A stretch of DNA of 31,361 nt from a virus: positions 1 to 31,361 of the IMG/VR virus record IMGVR_UViG_3300017714_000082, one strand, 5' to 3'. The position numbers and the translations under genes were made by a program. Numbering within the stretch: the stretch's first letter is position 1; each line of letters begins with the position of its first letter. Under the pieces are notes generated by a model, which was not told the DNA's origin, made no database searches, and saw nothing but the letters and a program-made list of their open reading frames with translations. Shown one piece after another: positions 20,750 to 28,400 of this stretch.

Positions 20750-22444
20750 TTAATATGCTCGGATTACGTAGACACATGTCATGCCTGGTTGTGTCGTGTT
20801 GAGGTTTATTTGGAAAACACCAACATTTCTAGAATTATCTAGGTTTAAATTATCATTAGGAGCAGTAACATACACATTGATACTATTTTCTGGTCTCATT
20901 CCTGCTCTATCAAAGTTAACATCAAATTCATCATGGGTATGAGCAAGAATTTGATCCTGTGTTGCTGTTGATGGAGTTTTTACTCCAAAATCCCAACCAG
21001 GATTACTATTAAATGTATCATAAGTATCGAATGCAGAAGGCGCAGATAGTCCAGAATCTGACGTTCCAGCATATTCTAGAAGATCAGGATACCAGTTTGT
21101 AAGACCTGACCCTATATTTGCAATAGGAATTCCACCGATACCATAATCAACATTTCTTTTTTCTCCAGGACCTTTATTAAAACCAAAGATACCACCAGAC
21201 AGAGCACCCTTCTTCAAACCAACACCTTCATTAAATGTTCTGTGGTTTAGTGGTTGATTAAGATCTGCTTGAATGGGAGTATAAGTAACCTGCTTTGGTG
21301 TCCAGTTAACTGGTGGACTTTCTGCATTAATGATAGCAAGCGTTCTGCCTGGTTGTCCACCACCAAGACCAGATCTGCCTCTATCGTAGTCTCCCATAGT
21401 ATACTCTAGATCAAATTCATTATCATTTGTAATAAAAATACTACCATCACTAGTTTGAACTTCTGCAGTAAAGTTAAAGTTCAAAGATGACCATGGAATA
21501 ACACCTTCTCCAGGTTGTGTAGTAGGATTAACTTTAATAGTATCATATCTACCACCATGCCCATGTCCCTTGATATGTCCTCTACCTAATTTTCTAGGTC
21601 CAAAGAACATAACTTTACTACCTTCACCTGATCCAGGAATGACTATATTACCCTGTAACTTACCACCATAGTAATAATCTACTCCACCACCAGATCCAGG
21701 TGTTGTATTTCTTTCGTTTAATTCAAATACAACATCGGTTGCAACATCATTAAAAGATGTAGGCACACCAGTGTCGCTATTTGCTCCAATATATGGTGTA
21801 ATTTGTGTAAATGCATCCGACTCTTGGTCAAATGCTCTGCCTGTAGGAGTACCAGGACCAAAATAATCTTCTTGAACATCAACCAATGGTCTGTTTAAAA
21901 GATTTGGAAGAACAATTTCGCCAGCATAATTCGGAAACTCTCCACCAAAAGTAGAAACAGATCCCTGCTTAATTGACTGAACAGCAACAGACATATCAGA
22001 ACCATTACCAGAGTTACCTCCAGGAATACTTAATACATCACCAACAACATAATTAACACCTGGTGCTAAAAGTTGGAATGTAACTGTACCACCTACACCA
22101 TTAGGAGCATTGCCTGATTGGGTGCCAGCATCGCCTACAATGATAGCAAAGTTAGCTCCACCCCCACTACCATCTAAAGGTGAATAGATGTATGTTCCAG
22201 GTATTCTTCCTGCTTGTACTGCTGCAGTTCCAGCAAAATTTTCAATTAGACCTTCAGTTACTGCTGTTGATAGATTATATGTATCTCCAATTGCTCTAGA
22301 CAGCAAAGGAAAATCACCTGCACTAATCTGTGATCCATCACAAGGAATCCACCCATTGGGGATACTTGAGATACCCCCTGTCCATGGCATGATTGTACCA
22401 ATAGCAGCTGCTTTGGCAGTTCTTATTTCCTGATAGAATGACAT
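20750..22444 (-). CDS. Tail-collar protein with inserted beta module, 564 aa
   Basis: The collar domain begins at about residue 14 (AIGTIMPWTGGISSIPNGWI then PCDGSQISAGDFPLLSRAIG) and resumes at about 170 (PNYAGEIVLPNLLNRPLVDV). Between them, at about 91-160, lies an inserted Gly-rich module (GSGGGANFAIIVGDAG to PGVNYVVGDVLSIPGG) that also occurs twice in the giant protein upstream. Later come GHIKGHGHGGRYD and AHTHDEF (HxH-type metal motifs), and the C-terminus is CVYVIRAY. It is probably a trimeric tail-tip fibre. It starts three bases after the giant gene's stop. Confidence 0.8.
   Translation of the reverse strand: MSFYQEIRTAKAAAIGTIMPWTGGISSIPNGWIPCDGSQISAGDFPLLSRAIGDTYNLSTAVTEGLIENFAGTAAVQAGRIPGTYIYSPLDGSGGGANFAIIVGDAGTQSGNAPNGVGGTVTFQLLAPGVNYVVGDVLSIPGGNSGNGSDMSVAVQSIKQGSVSTFGGEFPNYAGEIVLPNLLNRPLVDVQEDYFGPGTPTGRAFDQESDAFTQITPYIGANSDTGVPTSFNDVATDVVFELNERNTTPGSGGGVDYYYGGKLQGNIVIPGSGEGSKVMFFGPRKLGRGHIKGHGHGGRYDTIKVNPTTQPGEGVIPWSSLNFNFTAEVQTSDGSIFITNDNEFDLEYTMGDYDRGRSGLGGGQPGRTLAIINAESPPVNWTPKQVTYTPIQADLNQPLNHRTFNEGVGLKKGALSGGIFGFNKGPGEKRNVDYGIGGIPIANIGSGLTNWYPDLLEYAGTSDSGLSAPSAFDTYDTFNSNPGWDFGVKTPSTATQDQILAHTHDEFDVNFDRAGMRPENSINVYVTAPNDNLNLDNSRNVGVFQINLNTTQPGMTCVYVIRAY
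21965..22172 (-). repeat. Beta module copy A (inside collar protein)
   Basis: Encodes the GxGxxF...GxxYxxGDxLxI...GG pattern inserted in the 564-aa collar protein. Protein-level similarity to the segments near 24005-24185 and 28818-29010; boundaries approximate. Confidence 0.5.
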
Positions 22445-22447
22445 TCC

Positions 22448-25400
22448 TTATACGTCCATTAGATACCAACCTGCTTTATTGGGGTTAGCGCCTCCGTTAC
22501 CATCGGCATCAACCTCACCACAGAACACAAGACCAAATGCAGCATTTGGAGTTTGAACAACCAATTCACCGCCGTTATGTGTTAGTGAGAAGTTTTCGCC
22601 AAGAGTGTTTCCTGTTACGGTAGTGCCTGTATTACTTTGAGATCCTTGAACATTGACTAGAGATTGTGCTCTAACAACCAAAGACTTATCGTAAGATAGG
22701 ATACCACTAATATCTATAATGCGAACCATGTCGCCCATTTGAGCATTAACAGGTAACTTGAATAGTGTTGTACCAGAGATATCAACAAAGTAATTGACAT
22801 TTGCAACAGCAGTGATAATGCTAGTGTTAGCAACAACCCACTTCATACCACCAGTAGGTGAGATGTAGTTAGAAATTCCAGCAATATTGAGGGATCCGTC
22901 ATCGTCAACTGCAAAGACTTCATTACCATTTTGATTAACAACGAAGTCTCCACCATTGACTGTTAGGTCACCAGCAATTTGAACAGGACCACCGAATTCA
23001 GATAGTCCATCACCTTCAGCAGATAGAGAACCATAAACTGTAAGATCGCCTGCACCTGTAAGGGTTAAACGTTCAGTTGTACCATCAACAGCATAGATGT
23101 TAAGGTTACCCCCGTTCATCGTTACATTGCCATTAGCAGTATCGATTTCAAATGTAGTTCTTAGCGGAGTAGCAACTGTAACACCATCGTTCTGGAAAGA
23201 AGGACCGCCATTGGTGATGGTAAAGAATTGCTGGTTAACAATCGTAGATCCATTTAGTGTCAGTGTATTTTCAATAGTCGTAGTGCCATTGATATTAGTG
23301 TTACCATTCTGTCCATTAATAGTAAACTGATTGAATCCAAGTCCAATACCAACATTACCTGCAATAGTAGTGTCACCAGTAGTAGAGTTAACTCTAAAGT
23401 TTTCTACAGCAGGTGATCCACCATCGTTAACAATCAATGCTTGAATATCGGTGCTAATAACATCAGCAATACCAACAATTTCAGCACCATCTAGTCTCAA
23501 GAGGTCAAGAGTAGTTAGAACACCACCGAACTCAGCAACACCAATTCTTACATTAGCAGTAGAGCTGTCGATGCCTGATCTTGGTTCATCAAGAATACCA
23601 TCGGGTACTGTTGGTTGTCCAGGTGATCCAACATCCTTACCAGTAATGAAGGATGCAGCAGGTTGCTTATCAAGTTTAGCAATTACTGTGCCATCAGGGT
23701 GATCGATCCAACCAGAACGACCCAGAGAAGTTTGTGTTGTAGGATCACCAGTACCTTCTTCTGCTCTTGTAACAGAGATTCTGAATCCTTGACCATCACT
23801 AGGATTAGTTACGTTATCTAATCCAACAACACGCATGATCTCAGACTTTGCTTGATCACGCAGACCTGTAACAGAACCGCCATTAGTAACAACAATGTTG
23901 TTAGGAGATGCAGAGTTACCACGATCAAGAAGAATTAGATCACCGATATCAAAGTCGCCAGCTCCAGGTGTACTGATTGGTAGGATGTATACATCACTAG
24001 AATCAGTAACTCCATTAATATCCAGAGTAATATCTGGAGCACCACCGCCACCAATTAAGGAGTCGGCAATCGTTAGTTGCTGATTATCAGCATATCCAGT
24101 ACCAGTTGAAACAACCTCTACTGTTACTGTTCCATCAAATGCAACCGAAATATCGAATGCAGCACCACTACCACTACCACCAGTAGCGAATCTAAACGCA
24201 TATTGTCCAGAAACACGCAAGTTAGAAGGATCAGGTGCCTGTAAGTTATCGAATCCAGAGATTCTACCACCACCAGCAATGTCCTGACTACCACCCCAAA
24301 GTCTTACACCAGCCGTATCAATTACTCTACCAGTACTCTTATACTTGTAGAAGTCAATGTTAGGAGTATCGAGGGATCCTAGGTTGTGAAGACTAATAGG
24401 AGTAGAGAATCTTTCTCTTACAATTTCAATGATACCTGCAGTTGTACCACCATCAAGAATAATGCTGGAATCAATTGTTGCAGATGCTTGAACTTTCAGG
24501 GAGTTTCTAATGGTAGTTGTACCACCAAGAGATGCAATTGTAATCTTATTTGCTTTAGTAAACGCTTCAACTTGTTGCGTTCTATCATCATCAAATAGTC
24601 TTGCTTTACCAGTTTGAGTGAAGATTCTTGCTTCACCAGTACCAGCAGCAACTTTACTGCCAATCTCTAATGTACCACCAGTGATAGTTTGTGCAGATCC
24701 TAGAACAACCTTGGAGTTTGCATTTCCCCATGCACCACCGATGAAGACTTGAGAATCCTTATCAGCATCATCAGCAACTGTTGCAATGTCTACAAATGCA
24801 TTTTCTGATAGAGCATGAACACTGAAGATTGATCTAGGTACGTTCGTACCAATTCTTACTGTTTGGAAGTCAGCATTAGCACCAATAGTGATCGTTTGAT
24901 CATTACTGGTATTACTGAACATATCAATCAGTTGTGCATCACCAGCAAAGTTCAGGATTGTAGCATTGTTATTAATTAGATTAAATGCTTGTGATGTAGT
25001 GTTAATATCACCACCATCGACACTGATGTCATCGGAGATCAAGAAATTACCAGTGATTCTACCATCACCAACAACAACCAAGTTACGATCTAGTTCTCTT
25101 TCAGCAGTAACACCAAGAGCAGTATTAATACCAACTCTACCACCAGCAGTGTAAGTAGTGCCAGGAGTTAAATCATCACTGGTTGCAACACGTAGAGTTG
25201 CAGGTTGATCAAGGTTATTACTATCACCACCGACTAGCAGTGCATTATCCTGAGGAATGAATCCCTTCTGGGTAAGTAGAGCACCTGTTAGACCTTCACG
25301 CTGATCACTATTAAGATTACCAAGATTGTTAATGTTGAGTATGGTGTTTCCAGCACCATCTTGACCAACGTTATCGTAGCGGTTCTCTTGTACAACGCCA

Positions 25401-28400
25401 TTGACATCGTATGTGACTAGAGTTCTACCAGAGATGAATGCAGTACCTACAACATCAAGGTTTGCGCGAGGAGTGGTGAACTCGTTAACATTGTTAGAGA
25501 GAACTGCATCGAAAGCAGTTCTTGCGATTGTGTTAATACCGAGTCTGTAATCTCCACGCTCATCTGTGTAAGTTCTGATTGTTTCAGCACCAAGAACACC
25601 TTGTTCTTTCCATTGCTTGGAGGAAACTTGAATGTCTCCACCAGCCCAATCTGCAGAAGAGTAGATAATACCAGCACCAATGTCAGTTGAGATCTGGAAT
25701 TGGAATGTAACACCTGTTTCAGTCCAAGTACCATCAACAACTTCCCAGTCACCATTTAAAGCATTATTAGAGAAGTTGATGATTCTAATTTGAGAATCTA
25801 TCAAAATCTTGGTATTCTTATTAGTAAAGGTTGCATTAAACTCAACTGTTAGATTCTTTGTTCCATCTGCAGTAATTCTAAAGATTTTAGCAGCAAAACT
25901 AGTGAATTTATTAGCAAGAATCCAACCAAGTGAACCAGACTCTCCAACATAGCTACCTTTGTATAGAAGATCGCCTGCGGCAGGATCTTTCAGTAGGTTG
26001 GCACCATATTCAACAAGCTGTGTTGAATAGAATGCAGTATCTAGATCCTGCCAAGGTGTAAGGTTAGATGGTTCAGCACCAAGATAGTTAGTTCTCCAAG
26101 TGTAGGACTGACCATACTGAGCAGTTGGTTTTGGACGAGCATTTAGAACAAATACAGCGGATCTAATCTTGTTACCAGAGATTAAGATATCACCATCTTT
26201 CTGATCTCTCCAAGAACCAGCAAACAATGTTTGATCTTCATCAGCAGAAATATTAGAGAGAACTCTAAGTGCATCGCCTTCAGATGCTTCAACATTGATC
26301 TCAACAGGTCCGTTCAATGAGGACTTGCCAGCAACTACAATTGTAGAATTAAACGTTACTGGAGAATCGAATGTCGTAACAAGCGTTCCGATGTTCTCAT
26401 CATCATCCTCAGAATCAATCAATGAGGCAGATTCAAGGAATGTCTCTTCACCAGTGATAGCGTTGACTTTCTTGTTACCAATATAGAGGTCGCCGTTAGA
26501 GTTTAGACCTGTGTAGAAGACGATACCACCATCTTCACGTTTTGCCTGAGCGTAGAAGTCTTGCTTATCAGTAAGAACAACTTCTTGGCGAAGTGGGAAA
26601 CCAGTTGAATAGTTACCAGGACCGAATCCAAGATACTCAAATGTGTGGTTACCAGATCTAGCAATAGATGGTCTACGAAGTTCAACGTAAAGTTTACGTT
26701 CTGTTGGGAACTGAGAGTCACCAGAGATAGGAATCAATCTATCTTCAGAACCAGAAGTTGCATTACCTTCTTGTCCTTGAATTCTGTTATCAATAATGTT
26801 TCCATTACTATCTGTTGTAGTGTTGGTGTAGAAAAATTGATTTAGGAAAGAATTAGAGATTGCATCGGTAATCATCTCTTTCGTTTCACTACCCTTAGCA
26901 TCGTTAACTGTTACCAAACCATGTACATAGTTGTCAGCAGCAGAAATTGTAGCAGGAACATCAACAATAGAAGTATCTCTAACACCTGTACTACCATCAA
27001 CTTGGAACCACAATGGGTCGTTCTTGTAGTTGATAGGATACAACTGAGAAATAGGTTGAGAGAACTTAAAGTTTCTGAAGTTCTCACCAACACCAGATCC
27101 TTGTGGGAACGGAGAGATATTACCACGCAAGCAGGTTAGGTAGTAGATACCATCCTGTTGGTTTGCAATACGCTCTTGCAACGTATTAATATCAAAGATG
27201 TAGAAGGAATCATCAAAGTTTCCTTGGTCTTCAATTGTTGCGACAAAATATGCATTCTGACCAGTATCATCAGTAACAATATCACCAGGAGCAATAGTAT
27301 AAACGTTTGCTCCTTCTACTCTATAGAGGTAGTTGTCACGTTTTGCTTTGTCCAGTCTTGCAATATCACCGAACGAGTTAGGAGTCTCGACGAGTTGAAT
27401 TTGAACTGCACCTTGCTTGAACAGAACTACATTACCTGCAATGAAATCTAGTTCGCCAACAACACCTTTCAGGACTAAAACTGCTTGAGAAGTTTCAATA
27501 TCATTAATGTATGATTGTAGATATGCTTCACCTTGTACTGTGCCGCCACCTACTGTCTCCCACGTAATCTTGTTAGCATCATTACTTTGAGTTGCATTAG
27601 CAGTGAAGAATCCACCTTGCAGGAAGTTACAACGAACAACTGTGAAGATCTCGTTCTTAACAGACTGATTAACGATCGTGTGATCGAAGAGTGTTACCTC
27701 TAGGAACTCATCATTGGATCCTAGAATAGGTTGAACTTTACGTGCAGATTGAATCGTAGCAGAAATTTTAGAATCAAATTCAATTACCTTCGGTTCTTGA
27801 TATGGATCGTAAAGATTTTGCTGTTCTGGTAGTAGATCAACAACAGATGGATCAATTGTTCTTACTTGATCAGCAATCAATTCTGATTTGTTTAGACCAA
27901 TTTGCTCACCAGCATTGGCGGGGTTAAAGAACGATGCGACATTATTTGGGTTACCAGGAATAGGCTTCAGCAATACTCTTTGTGGAACTAAGCGACGTTT
28001 GTCATCAGTTCTACATTTGATAACGAAACCATTGAGGGGATCACGTACTGTCTCCAAGTAGGAAGGAACAACATAACGCATTCTATAAACACGATCTTCC
28101 TTACCTCTTTCATCTTCAATACGAAGATAACGAGTATCAAGTGTGGGATCAGTCTTAGTTTGGAAATCATTGACTAGTTCTACACCACCATGGAATCTTG
28201 AAAGAATACTATAGCGATTATATGTGCCACTATTACCAGAATTTGACTCATCTTCAACATTAAGATACCACAAACCACTAGTGTTGCCCGTTGCTGTAAA
28301 CTCAGGGTCAAAGACTAGAGGTGATGGACGCTTATTAGCATAGAGATAGAAATTATTACCTGTTCCAGAAACAAACGTCAGTGCTCTATCACCAGACTCA

